Positions 34,326 to 46,624 of a DNA stretch of 64,000 bases are shown piece by piece. The notes below the pieces were generated by a model. It was not told the DNA's origin. It did not search any database and saw only the letters and a list, made by a program, of their open reading frames with translations. Both the position numbers and the translations under genes were made by a program. Within the stretch, counting starts at the first letter, position 1, and every line of letters starts with the position of its first letter. Source of the DNA: Deroplatys truncata (Eukaryota; Arthropoda; Insecta; Mantodea; Mantidae); contig CM060985.1 of assembly GCA_030765065.1 (NCBI GenBank), forward strand, positions 7,998,001-8,062,000. Direction: 5' to 3'.

Positions 34326-37300
34326 AGTTGTTATTAGTCTATAGCTATCACACATCGACAGTACAAATGAACCTCATACTTGTAGTTGTTTGAATAGAAC
34401 AATAACATCTTTTTTATGGCCATGTCATTCGAAGACAGTGCCAATTACATTATTACTTTACACACACACATTTCAAATTGTCTACGTCTCGTTTTGCATG
34501 TGACAATTCATGCATTTTACACCTTACATACACAAGTTTTAATACTTAATTATGCATCTAGTAAGATGTGGGCATTGTTACTGCTCAATGTGTTTTGCAA
34601 GAAAGAGGCATAAGCTGAGTTCTGTAATTGCAGTAATTATTCTCATATCCCAAGAGTTGCATACAATTATTCTATCTGTGACCATTTAATGGTGGCTACA
34701 TAGTGTAAACCAAAGCCTAGTTAATATTATTCTATTGTTCTAGAAACAAAAGAATCTATGTACCTAACAATATTAATTTTTTTATAACAATAGAATAGTA
34801 TACATTACAGAAGAAGCATTGTAATAGGGTAGCAACCTACCCATAAATGAATGTCTGTAAATAAAAACAAAAGAAAGGAAGGACAACATCAGATGTCACT
34901 GCAGTATTAATTTCTGCACTCCCCAATTTAATTTATAGATTTTGTTTTGTTTAAAATGTTTTTGTAATGCTTATACAGCAAGTAGCATGAATATCTTCAT
35001 AATGGAGTGTATTTTGGACTACATCAAGTCTGCCTTGCATTTGTGAATACTGCTAGAGGTGAATGCTTTGATTATGATTGAAGGGTGTAGAGGTAATAAA
35101 TTGGCGGATCCGAGGTGCTTCTCCATTGGTTCTTTCTCCATGCAGCCTTTTCCTGTAGTCATTCAATTTCACTGCCATAACCATAATGAAATTTAATATT
35201 GTTATATGAATTGATCTTAAATTTAAGTAAATTCTTAAGTTGTAGTGTGATTTAAAATATAGCACTGTAGAGTTAAAATAACTCAGAGCAGAAAATAAAT
35301 AACAACCTTTACACTACAAGCTATGTTGGTTGGTTTTGTTTACCAATTTTACCAGTATGCTATCACTAATTCCAGTATTATCCAGTTACCAGTAGACATC
35401 CTGTAATATTATAGAGAAAATTTTGAGCTTGTACATAAGAGATTACAGAAGCAATTTTGATGATTCTTTAACCAGGAAAAGCCTTATTCTTTCTGATGAT
35501 CCTGACGATAAAACACCTTCTAATTTCAATTACTAAAAAGGTTTACAAAGCCTACATGCTACAATATGAACACAGTGGAGATATAAAAGAACATACTTGC
35601 GAAGAAGACTTTGAGTTTTGATTCAAAATGCCTTGGAGTAGAAAATAGTTGTTTCTCCACACAAAATGCATGTAAAATAAGAAGAATGCTACAAGTACTG
35701 CATTCCATGTCATGATTTAACAATCAAATTAAAGGAAACAAAAGAGAATAGAATCTGCTACGATAAACTTCGGATTCCAATGCCAAAATATTTCACTATC
35801 CCTCATGTAATAAACTTTTGCATTATTTCCTTCGTTAGCAGGGCATGCTAAATAATTGTATTTAAGGAAGAAAACTTCTAACATTAAAATTCAGTCAACT
35901 AATATTTTATAATTAACAACTGAGAATATTATTTTTCTCAGTGATCGCAGACTAAAGAGGTTAACTTGGTGGCCTGGAAGTGCAGAATCTGCAACTCTAT
36001 TTGGTTGTATACGTTAAGGGTTTCTGCATTATGTGAAAAGTTATGTAATTAAATAACTATGGGACCAAAGAGAGGTACAAAGGTTTAAAATTTCACCAAA
36101 TCGACCGTTTTGACCAAGGATTGTTCCACCACCAAACGACTATGCAGCAGCATTTCCAGAATGGTTGTCGCAAGGTTAAGGAAGTTCGATGTTTCACATC
36201 CTTTTGTGTGAATATGAGATTTTTCACCCATTATCAGCTGTATGGATATTACAATTTTAAGGGGATAAAGGGGAGGATTCACCATAAAAATGTCCTAGAT
36301 CATTGTACCTGTAGTAATTTCATTAACAATGGGGGAGTAAATTAAATCATTTGAGTTTTAAAACAAACCATGCAATGTTAGGTAAGCCAGCTGGTAATTA
36401 CATAAAGAGAGAAAATATTGGGCAGCTCAATATCAGAAACTATCCTCAATTTGCTGATGACAGATACATAACACAGTATCATCAAATGATTCATGGCATG
36501 CACCAAATAACAACTCACCATTATAACAGAGGAGATGAGCAGCAGTAATACCAACTGTCTTCCTAAAGTCTGCCACTCAGAATAGACATCTTCTCACAGG
36601 CAACATACCATTAACTGTAAATATAAAAATATCAGCTGTAAATATCTTTATGTGGTCCTAAACAGCATGTCCAACCTTAAAACTATAAAGAGAGAACATT
36701 TTGTGCAGCTTAACATAAAAAATTACTCTACCAACATTTATCTTTTCAGTTGTTTCTTGAGGATTACCGATTATGTGCCATTTCCAGAATGTTTAACTTA
36801 CTGGTCCGGAAGTAGGGAATCTTCATATTCACCACCTTCACCTTACTGCATTGTGTACTGATGTTATGGGCTTCTGTATTATATGAAAACTTGTGTCCTT
36901 TAATAACTATGGGACCAAAGAGAAGGTATAGAAGTTTATAAAATTTCATCTACTGTCACTATCTAAAAATTATACAACCAATCTGATAATTCCTCAGTTA
37001 CTTTACAACATTTCCAGGATTTGGAAGATTAAGGAATCAGAAATACAAAATATGCTGATATTTCATATTCATGCAGCATCAGAAAGTCAATAACAAACAA
37101 TTTAATGAGGGAGTTGATATTACAATTCACATTGTCCATAACTGAATGTTGTGTCCTGGTTACTAGAAGTGCATGGTATGCGTTTTGTTGCAGCCCAGTG
37201 AAGAGGGACCATGATCATGATAAAGGATAGACACACAGATAAGCTTTTGGCTTAATTACCAGGAAAAGCACCAGAGTATTCATAACTGAGTAAAATTAAG

Positions 37301-37802
37301 AACAAGCTGGAGAAGAAAGCTCTTTAGGAGATACATGGGGGCAAAGACATGGAATGGTACAGAGCTTTTGGAAATACGCCTGATCTAAGTTTGAAGATAC
37401 GGATAATCAAAACATCTGGGTTGAGATGTTAGCCTTTTATTAAATGATTAAGACAGAACCTAACAAAAAGAAAAGTATTTAGATATATGTAATTAAAAAG
37501 AGAGGGAAGCCACTGCATGACTCCAGCCTGGGGTGTAGAAATTAAAAGAGGACAAGGTATAATAAAGATGGAGTGCATATTTTGATGCAATGTAGAGGAA
37601 CCAATGAGGGAAGAAAAAACTAATCAAAGAAAAATGTCTTAGAGATAATAAAGGTGTAGCAATTAGGAAAATGTTCACAGATCAATCGCAGATAAGGCAA
37701 TTAGGAGCATTTCTTTGCAAGGCTATGTTGAAATGAAAATAGTCTGTCAACAAATGTTAATTTGACAATCACATTACTGTAAATAGTAGGTTATTGAAAA
37801 TA
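34326..37802. other. Long gene-free stretch with weak direct repeats
   Basis: No coding sequence recognised. 36018-36078 and 36866-36926 share TTCTGCATTATGTGAAAA-type and AACTATGGGACCAAAGAGA blocks in direct orientation 848 bp apart. 36400-36430 and 36680-36710 share ATAAAGAGAGAA with GCAGCT. These look like an old duplicated repeat. 37490-37680 is purine-rich on the plus strand, without clear homology. Confidence 0.4.
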
Positions 37803-37814
37803 GTATATAGAGAG

Positions 37815-39508
37815 CAATTAATTGAACTTTATTTATGGACTCTCTTTAACTACTATGGTTCTTAGGGTCAAATTCATAGTCGTTGCTTATGTGGAGAGTA
37901 GATGCTTAAGCAATAAGTATTTCCTTCTGATAAGGAAACGCTTATTACCATTTGGTATACATAGACGGTACCTATTTGCTCAACGCTGAATGCTTACTTA
38001 TTTCCGAAGCACATGTGGCAACATGGTTCAGCTGTTTCACAGCCACTCGGATGCGCAAAGGAATGTGTAAATAACTATGCAGGTGACCACATAGCCAGCC
38101 GCCATTTTCATTTTCATTGTTTTGTTCACAACAGCTGTTGAGCACATGGTAGAAGTTTGCGAGTTTTAAATGGTGCATTTATTAATTATTTAACTTTAAT
38201 TTAAAATCAAGTAGATTCTAAATTTAGTTAGGGTTTGTAGTAATAGTTGTACAGTTACATTAGTTAGGTCGAAAACATGCCAAAAGGAAAACACTGCAGT
38301 GAGCAGGAAAGAAACAAACTAAAAGAGTTGGTGCTGAGATACAAAGACATTGTAGATTGCAGACAATCAGACGCTGTGTGATGTACTGGCCTTAAGTGAT
38401 ATTCACTCATGGGCTGTTTTAAAACTGAAAACCTGACTTTCTAGCTAGAAGTATTTACAACATGCACACTGTGTGTATGTATGCATGCAAGGAAGAAAAT
38501 CACAAATGCAATTACTATTCCATCTAGCAGTAATCAGAAAACCAAAGTACCCAATAACTTGCAATATTTAGCTTTAACAGCTGTTTTACACGCCTAATTG
38601 GTAAACCTCTGTTCAACACTTTTATAACCCAACGTATATTTGTAAATTAATGGTAAAGACGGTGACTTGTTAAGTGGTCCATTGCAGTCATAGTCATTAT
38701 GCAAAATAGGCAATTTGATCGAGAAAACCACTGCAGAGATGTACTTTAGTTATTGCAGGAATATTTCCGATTTTATGAAATGGTTCGGAATAAATGCAGC
38801 AGAATCTTGTTTTCTAAGGACTTTGGACAATATAAATGGGAAAAGGTCTGAACAGAAATGTGGATAGTGTTATAACACTGAGATTCTCTACTTTATCTTT
38901 TCAAGTAAGCCTGCCTCACAATGTGACTTCATAACCTCTGTTTGTTGAGGTTACGTTGTTTGGCAGAGGCATTAGATTATTACAACAGCGGCTTTGGTAA
39001 ACACATATCGCTTCTTAAATTCCGCATCCCTATATGATTTAAGCAAATACGTTTATTAATGCACAGTACAATTTTGTTATGAAACTCCGTATACCCCACG
39101 AAATTACTATTATCGTTAACCTCCATTGTAGGCAGTTGATTCAAGATTGTGTTGGCTCTTATTATTGCATATAAGCGGAAGTCGGAGCTTTCTTATATGA
39201 ATAAGCATTTCCTTATTCACCTGAAAGAGTAACGTCTATGTATTGAAAATCGCTGCTTAAGGACTTCCGTGAAATAAGCAACACCTATCAATTCAACCCT
39301 TAATGTCCCATTCTATATTGGGCGTGAAAGTTAGGAAATTTTGCCCAGAGGACTCTGTATCAGGCTTGAGGTTCTTTTATGTGCTGTAAATCTACAACAT
39401 GGGACCACCGGCTTTACTTCCCTTCTGAAGGAAGTCATGCCAAGGATTTTTACGCCAAAAAAAGAATCCATCGTCCTCTGCCAGGTTAAAACCCACGACC
39501 TTGGGAAC
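37815..39508 (-). mobile_element. SINE split by a Harbinger derivative
   Basis: The SINE tail (37815-37864) and the rest (39300-39508) are collinear with the SINE at 40351-40632 once 37865-39299 is removed. The body has CCCATTCTATATTGGGCGTG and GCTTTACTTCCCTTCTGAAG, and the B box survives as TTAAAACCCACGACC. Approximate target duplications TATATAGAGAG and TATACAGAGA flank it at 37804 and 39511. The tRNA head before the B box is truncated. Confidence 0.8.
37865..39299 (+). mobile_element. 1.4 kb Harbinger derivative (copy 2) with TTA duplications
   Basis: Ends GGGTCAAATTCATAGT and (reverse) GGGTTGAATTGATAGG, flanked by TTA at 37862-37864 and 39300-39302. Internal sequence is homologous, in opposite orientation, to 17322-18696. 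A plus-strand frame starting at 38276, MPKGKHCSEQERNKLKEL followed by VLRYKDIVDCRQSDA, is a Myb/SANT-type N-terminus as in Harbinger second genes. It stops early. A second block (MQNRQFDRENHCRDVL) lies near 38695. No DDE domain. It inserted into a SINE. Confidence 0.82.
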
Positions 39509-39522
39509 TATATACAGAGAAG

Positions 39523-40337
39523 AGAACAGTGTAAAATAAACTGTATCTGGATGTCTATGGGGTAAGTGGCCAGGGCCAGTCCCTTAAACTCCATTATGTT
39601 TTAGACATAGCACTGAATAAATATTATAATATCACTGTATACCATTCAGTCTGTATTCTTAGGCTATAACATAATGCAATAGAATTTAATGCTTTATTAT
39701 GTCTGTAGTGAAAATCTGTAACTTTGAATCTGACCATAAGTCGTAAAAACTCCTACTATGCCAAGGTATCTGCTCCTGCACATTTTGTGGGCAAACCGTA
39801 CAAGTTGGCGAATATGCATATCCATTTCCATGAATATCAGGGCAGTTTTTTGGTCTGTTATTAGGTTATCATGGAGACTTTTTGTAACTAGTAATGAGGT
39901 AGATTCCACATAATAGTAGATTAAGATACAAGGGATAAAATTAAGGTTTTATTTCGCAATCCTACAAGCAAAATAAAGCCAATTTTAACACGTGTGGCAT
40001 ATAATATTTTTTAGACAGCACTCAAATTTGTAAAATATCAATAATCTTATATTGGTTCCAGAAACTAAGAGAAATCAGTTTAGAATCCGGTTCAAGAAAC
40101 AAGAGAAAAAAAGTTAAAAAAGCAAGAACCCAGATGTTTTCTTGTTTTGTTGATTCGCTAGCAGTTATTTTTAGTGAAATTATTTTCAACATGTTTTGCA
40201 TTACACCAGGCAATAAAGCAATAAAATGCTATGTCATATTGCTTTCTGGATTTTTTTGGGTAAGTACTTCTATTCTTTATTCTTTCTGCTGCTTCTGTAA
40301 TTTCACTTCAATTTCAGTTTCTTCGGAATTCATAATT
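39523..40337. other. No gene recognised
   Basis: AT-rich. A 70-codon minus-strand frame at 39909-39697 has no family I recognise. Confidence 0.4.
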
Positions 40338-40350
40338 TCTGCCACTGAAT

Positions 40351-40632
40351 AAATTAAATTGAGTTTCATTTATGGACGCTCATGAACTGCTGTGTTCCTT
40401 AGCATACCATTCTATATTAGGCGTGAAAGACCGGTAATTTTGCTCAGAAGCCTCTTTTATCAGGCTTGAGGTTCTTTTACGTGCTGTAAGTCTATGACAA
40501 GAGGTCACCAGCTTTACTTCCCTTCCGAAGGAAGCCATGCTATGTATTTTTACACCCCAAAAAAATCCATCGTCCTCTGCCAGGTTTGCGGAACTAGAGG
40601 CTAGCATGATAACCCTACACCATGAAGGACGA
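40351..40632 (-). mobile_element. tRNA-derived SINE with 13 bp target duplication
   Basis: Flanked by TCTGCCACTGAAT at 40338-40350 and 40633-40645. In reverse it begins CGTCCTTCATGGTGTAGGGT with GCTAGCCTCTAGTTCC. The T-arm is damaged. The body GCATGGCTTCCTTCGGAAGG follows, and the tail has CACAGCAGTTCATGAGCGTC and ends ACTCAATTTAATTT. The exact duplication shows a fairly young insertion and defines the family's length as about 280 bp. Confidence 0.88.
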
Positions 40633-40799
40633 TCTGCCACTGAATCTTTATGTGCATTATCGTAGATAAACATTTTATATCAAAGAAACCAAACATAATG
40701 TATAAGTTAGCTCTACAACAAATTGTGATAAATTGAAGTATGACGATTTCTATTGTGAACAGATAATGTGAGTGCCATGAAAATTAATCATGTAAAAAG

Positions 40800-41435
40800 G
40801 CAATGAAAACTAAATATGTATGCAGGCTTCCACGGTCGTTGTCCATAGTATGTCTCTTTAGCTGGTAATAGGCTGCATTGTTACTTTGGAAGTACACTCT
40901 GGCGATGTTTTGCCGCAACCCTGGGCTACTGGTACTGTATGTGCTAACCGCACCACGGTCTCTCAGTGAGGCCTTCCAGACCAAATTTAGTGGTTTGCCT
41001 CCCTCTCTGTTAAGTTCGCTATTGTCTTTAAAGATTTCAATGCTTTGTAACGCCCGCATATTGCCAGAATCTTGATGTCATCAATATCTATATGGTGCCC
41101 TGCTTTTATCCCATGTTCTGCAAGTACAGATTTCTCTGCCTGGGAATACTTTATGGATCTAATATGCTCGTATCTGTGAGTTTGAATAGATCTGCCAGGA
41201 GTCTCCGCAGTCATAACTGATTTTATAGGCTCCAGGGTTTATTAAAGGTGGAACTTTGTTTTTCACAGCTGACACCTGAGATAGTAATTTTCTGCTTTGT
41301 ATGTATCTAACCCTTCTGTGACACCTTTAATAGTTCTCTCGAAGACTTGGTTGACATATGGCAGCGAATGTTTTTTCCCCCCCTTATTTCTGTTCTGCGA
41401 AGTTCTTATACCTAGGGCCAAGTATAAGCTGCAGT
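40800..41435 (-). mobile_element. Penelope-like element, C-terminal part (family 2, minus copy)
   Basis: Reverse reading: RNKGGKKHSLPYVNQVFERT (about 41400-41340), YKAENYYLRCQL, NKVPPLINPGAYKISYDCGD (about 41255-41195; GIY-YIG first motif as GAY-KIS). Then PGRSIQTHRYEHIRSIKYSQ, KSVLAEHGIKAGHHIDIDDI and, after a shift, LNREGGKPLNLVWKASL. This is the linker and GIY-YIG nuclease of a Penelope-like element. Downstream come CAGTACCAGTAGCCCAGGG and GAGTGTACTTCCAAAGTAAC, shared with the plus copy's end. It abuts an opposed copy near 41436. Confidence 0.8.
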
Positions 41436-42055
41436 GGCAGGTTACCCTTCCTTGATGTTCTGGTGGAACGTGACACAGTGAATCAAACCATACGCTCTTA
41501 CACACAGAAAGATACATACCAGCCAGCTCATATCACCCTCCAGCAGTCAAACGGGAGATGATAAACATGCTATACCAATGCGCAAAGCATGTGTTTCACC
41601 TGGACTACGGCAAAAGAAATCAAACACTTAAATTACGTACTTAGAGCCAATATATGCTCGGCCTGAGATATAAGAACTTCACAAAACAGAAATAAAGGGA
41701 AGAAAAAAAACCCACCAACAATAACACCAGATAGACATCTGTCCACCAAGTCTCCGAGAGATTATCAAAGGTGTTATAGAAGCACAACATAAGGGCTAGA
41801 CACACACAAAGCAGAAAATTACTACCTCAAGTGTGTGAAAGATAAAGTTCCACCTGGAGTGCACATTAGATCCATAAAATATTGTGATTGATGGGACAAG
41901 CCTCCTCTCCCCCATTGACTGTTGCGTGGCCAGAGTATAAATACCCGCATCGTAACACATTCAGTACCAGTAGCCCAGGAAGAAGCTCAACAAAGGCTGC
42001 AGCAAAACGTCGGCAGAGTGTACTTCCAAAGTAACGACGCGGCCTATATGAGAAA
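41436..42055 (+). mobile_element. Penelope-like element, 3' part and terminal repeat (family 2, plus copy)
   Basis: It begins LPFLDVLVERDTVNQTIRSY with TQKDTYQPAH (the 'LPFLDVLV-R' RT block) in an open frame to 41561. It continues with decayed RTSQNRNKGRKK, then GLDTHKAENYYLKCVKDKVP, then skips most of the nuclease. The end (41880-42055) is a promoter-bearing terminal segment shared with the minus copy. The two copies are back to back, sharing the junction near 41435. Not intact. Confidence 0.75.
41936..41965 (+). promoter_or_regulatory. TATA box plus arthropod-type initiator in the Penelope-like terminal repeat
   Basis: TATAAATA at 41936-41943 and TCAGT at 41961-41965 have the spacing of a TATA-Inr core promoter (start expected at about 41963). 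Just downstream, 41975-42012 reads CCCAGGAAGAAGCTC, AACAAAGGCT, GCAGCAAAACGTCGG. This resembles the decayed core of the hammerhead-like motifs known from Penelope terminal repeats. Confidence 0.55.
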
Positions 42056-42454
42056 CCAAAGGAACATACAATGAAAAGAAATAAGTCAAGTTATTAAACA
42101 TGTGCAAATAGAAAGGGTAATTGCCATGTGATTGGACTTGACACTCGTGTCAAAAAAAATCCTTTACATGATTATAGAACTACTTCATAAAGAATACGGG
42201 GGTAAATAAATTAAATTAATGAAATCCTCACTTAACTTGAGTATAACTACCTGGGAAAAGGAAGGAGAGTCAGAAGAGGAATGCAATGGGAAAGTGTCAA
42301 TCAAGAAACGGCAGTTCTAACACGAGGAATTTATAAGGTTATTTCTTCTGGTAATGAGAAGAGAAAGCACAATACATGAGCTATCAATAATTCACAGGAA
42401 GTATGCTGATAACTGATTGCGTGCAATTTGTGTAAAATTGACCAATACCATTTT
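42056..42454. other. No gene recognised
   Basis: Spacer between the Penelope-like copy and Rep-A; nothing seen. Confidence 0.5.
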
Positions 42455-43208
42455 TACTTTCTCTGACACGTACCTAGTACACAGAGGAGATATTGCATTA
42501 ATTCCAAAAATGTATACTGAGATTTCACCACAAATATATGTGTGCCCATGAATAAAAAAAATCATTTTTATCTGAATAGCATAACTAAAAAACGGTAAGT
42601 CAGATAAATACCAAACTTGGTATTTAGGTTCAATATCTTCTCAAGATGCAACACAAAGATTTTCAAGAAAATTCCCCCAACCATCGCTTACATGGAAGAT
42701 TTTTCAAAATTCTTGAATTTCTAAAACATGGCTCTAACCATTTTGATTAAAATACCATTATTAAATATATTTACATGACAAATAAAAGTATAATCTTGTA
42801 TAACTGATAAACATTAAAAAGACGAAAAAAAATGTAGATCTCTTTAAAACACACAATTTATTTCATTTTTTTTTTGTGGCAACAAACATTTACGAGATAG
42901 CCGTTATTAATGATTCAAATTGTTCAACACTTTGTCATTCTTTTCAAGTCCTGTTGATTTTCATCTGTTTCTCGCAATGTCATAGAAAAAGCATGGAATT
43001 TTAAGGCTGGCAATATCATTCTTAAACATTTGACTATCACTATTCCCTTTGCATCTATAATGAGATATGTAAAGTAGCTACTTTCAAAAAGTTTTATCTG
43101 GATTAAAATGAAGTAGATAGGAAAATTAAAATAATTTGTATACCCACTTTCTGTATAACTAATAAGCGATAGAGGGTAGAGAAAGTCATGTGAATACAAC
43201 ACATCAGA
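42455..43208 (+). repeat. Rep-A copy, about 750 bp
   Basis: Starts TACTTTCTCTGACACGTACC, TAGTACACAGAGGAG (palindromic terminus), then GATATTGCATTAATTCC. Ends GGTAGAGAAAGTCATGTGAA with CAACACATCAGA. Internal blocks (AATACCAAACTTGGTATTTA, ATTTTGATTAAAATACCA) match the other copies. Both termini are present. Confidence 0.75.
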
Positions 43209-44321
43209 GTTTTATTGCCTTGGTCTGAATGCAGATTAGACAACCTTGAAAAGTGATAGAATTACTGATTGTGATTAAATGCTATTGACAGCAAAAATGA
43301 AACTGAATGCGGCTGTCAGATTGGATTTTCCAAGCCGCTACTACAGAGAGCTCTGGTGGCTGTTATGGGTCACAGCCCTCTTGACAAGAAGCAAACAGTA
43401 TGCTAAGATGGAGACAACTTCACCTACATTCCCAGGCTCCAGAAAGCTTGTCAATTTGCATGCTTATGTATGCTTTTAACTTTTTTCCTGCTCTGGTTCT
43501 ATTTTTAAATATTTTATCATACTGTTGTTTTCTTTTAGGTAGTATTTAACAAGCACTTTTACTATATAGGGTACCCCAGTGATATATGAAATGCTATGAT
43601 TATTGGGAAAGGAAACGTTCCAGGCCTAAGTTTACCAGTTATGAGAAGAAAAAAACCTCAGTCTGTGAGGAACGTCCTGGCTTAACAGCATAACACACTT
43701 GTGTCAGTCTGTTGGTACTCAGCTGTGATTAAATTTCAATGCCAACATCTGACTACTATAAATTGTCTTCTGTATTCCTCTTGTAGCTACAATGTTTATC
43801 TTTACTAAATAGATAGAAGAATAGGCTTTCCTAGGAACAGTAGCTATACACGAGTGGTAGACAAACTCATGTGAATTCTCCTTTGAAGATTATTTCACAA
43901 AAGTAACCAAATTATTTCTGCCATAAAATACTCTGCACAGGCTTGTACCTTCTGCATACTCACATGATGCAACTTTTCTGAGAATAAGGGCAAGATTGCT
44001 TGGTGCTGAAGGTCCTGTTAACAAAGGATCAGATTTTTCTGATTACTTGAGGACAAGTTTTCAAGGGATGACCAGAATGTACCCACATTCTGCACGTCAG
44101 TAATACTTTCTCCACTAGTATTTTGTTTATATTAACATACAATATTATTACAGCCACCTACGTAGTCAGGCAAATGATTTATCTTCAAGTTTGTAGCCAT
44201 TCTTTTATGTAGTGCACTTAAAATTCTTACACTGCTTTGTGATCAACATAATAAACTGCTGCTTGCTGCATAAACACCAGGAGATAACTAAAACTTTCTG
44301 GATGCTTCTTCCCCAAGAAGT
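43209..44321. other. No gene recognised
   Basis: 43330-43395 (CTACAGAGAGCTCTGGTGGC, then GGTCACAGCC) resembles 5365-5410 inside the MITE at 4855-5635, so a MITE relative may lie here. Otherwise nothing is seen. Confidence 0.35.
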
Positions 44322-44602
44322 GTGTCAAAATAATTCTGGAACATTCGAGAACCTTGTGGAAAGACTACACTGACTATATAACTGAGCGCTCTTGTGGGAG
44401 TCGGTCAGTGTGGCAACAGTAGAGTGAGTCGTGTTGGTCATTCAGTGAGCAAGTTGGTGATGGCTGTCATGATGTGCTGCAGAGCGACGGGTTGTGGAGA
44501 GCTTGTGTTTGACTCCCATTAAAGTAAACCGTGTCTATGTCACAAAGGAAGTGAAGTGAAGTGAAAGTGTCAACCAAGTGAAACAGATAAGAATTTAAAA
44601 TG
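44322..44602 (+). repeat. Possible solo LTR or promoter fossil
   Basis: A GC-richer block begins TGTGTCAAAATAATTC, has TATATAAC at 44376, a GTCGGTCAGTGTGG stretch that could hold an initiator, and ATTAAA before its end. This is the order of an LTR. No second copy, target duplication or internal genes were found, so it is only a candidate. Confidence 0.25.
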
Positions 44603-46624
44603 ACAGTAAAAAGTGATCAGTGAAAAACTGGACAAAGTTCACAATACTTTTAACAAAATCTGATGAGATACATTCACACAACTTTCTCTACCGTCTATCA
44701 TTTATTAGTGTATATACAAACCATTCTTACTTAAGCTTATTTTTATATGTACTAAATTTTAATCCAAATAAACCTTTACAGAAACAGCTATATTACACAT
44801 TTCGTTATAGAAAACAGTGATAGTCAAATGTTTAACAACTGGATGCCATATGCTGACCTTAAAATTCTATACTGTTTCCATGACATCGCGAGAAACAACT
44901 GAATGTTGGAAGGACTTAAGTGAATGACCAAGAAATGAACAATTCGAACCTTTAATAACGGATATCCCAGAAATGAGTCACTCCACATCAAACCAAACAC
45001 ACATAAAACTTCACTTTCTCTGAATTTTAGTTTACGTGTTCCACACATAAAATAAATGTACACACTTTTATATTTTGCAGAAAATCAAATTATTTTAGGA
45101 TTTACAGCATACTTAACATTTTTCTTACATGCGTACCACGTTATATAAAAGCAAGTTATTCTCGGAGTACAGAATGGTCAGGAAAAGAACAATACGTTGT
45201 ATTGTAGATTAAAACACTGCGGTTATCCTTATTCAAAATACTATTTATTCAATCACTTTTATAAGTATGAATATTTTAAACTGCAATATCATATTTAACC
45301 CCATAACATTAAAACCTGGAAAAAATACAGAAGAAATCTGTGATATATTTTCTTATAGAACTGTTAACATCAGGATGGCATGCTCTTTAGAACTATACTT
45401 TTAAACATTTTATTTGTGTTAGCACGTAGGGTTCTACAACATAAATTACTGACAGAGAACTTAACGCCGCAGTGATGCGCCAGCTGATGCATTGCACAGT
45501 ACAAATATGATAGGTTATTACTTCCGGCACTTGCAATAACTTAGCAACTAGAATCTGATATTCTATGGTGTTTATTTTAAATGTTACTCTGTGTTCAGCT
45601 TTTTGCTTTATAATTCATACTTAGCTCTGTGGTTTGTTAAAGTGCATAATGAATGCATGGAAGAGAACAGCTATGACTATTGATTCAATCCACTTAATGT
45701 TTCCAAGCATAACACAAGGCACAAATCATCAAGCGCATCATCACAAACTTAAAAATGGAGAACTTAGCTTTGTCACCATACCTACGACTATGTGATAAAT
45801 ATCTCCAAGTACTATCCACTTCTAACAGTGATTATGCGCTACAAGGCACCAGTGGCGTGAAAGCTCATCTTGAGGGGTTTTCTAATTTAAAGACAATATT
45901 TCTGAGCTGAACGAAAGCATAGTGTTAAGAAGAGAAAACCATGTACACAGAAATGTGCCTTCAAGAGAAAGTATTTCATACAGAGGAGCAGAAGCAAATG
46001 ATGAAATATCAACTGTCATACAGAAAGAGAGATTCTTACCATGTAACTGATAATAAGAATTTAAAATTACAAACACTAACCATCTTTGAAGACTGCCCGT
46101 ATAAAAAAATTCAGCAGCATTTGGATGCATCAGTTCACATGATTAGGATGGCAAGAAGGGAATATTGCCAACACCTGAGTATAAAGCTGGAAAAAAACTG
46201 GAACCATCAACAATGCAAAAAATTCCTTAAACTTTACTCTTCAGATGCAGTAAGTAAAGTAATATCAGGGAAGAGGAATTTGTTACTTTGAGAGAGAACA
46301 ACAAAATGGTACAAAAACAAGAGACTGATATTACGTGCTCTGAGAGAAACCTACCAGCATTTTAAGGAGATGAATATTCAACAGTGAAAATTGATTTTCT
46401 AAATTTGCCGAGCTAAGACCTAAAAAGTGTATTTCACCTGAATCTCAAGGAATTCATACCGTGTGCATCTGACCCTATCATCAAAATGTTAAGTTGATGA
46501 CTGACAGTGCAAATATTCCAAGAAAGCAGTATAGTTATAAAGATGCCATAGTCCAAATAATTTGCAATCCTCCATCTCAGCATTGCTATCCTGTTTGCCC
46601 TGGAACTGATAACTTCACTACATA

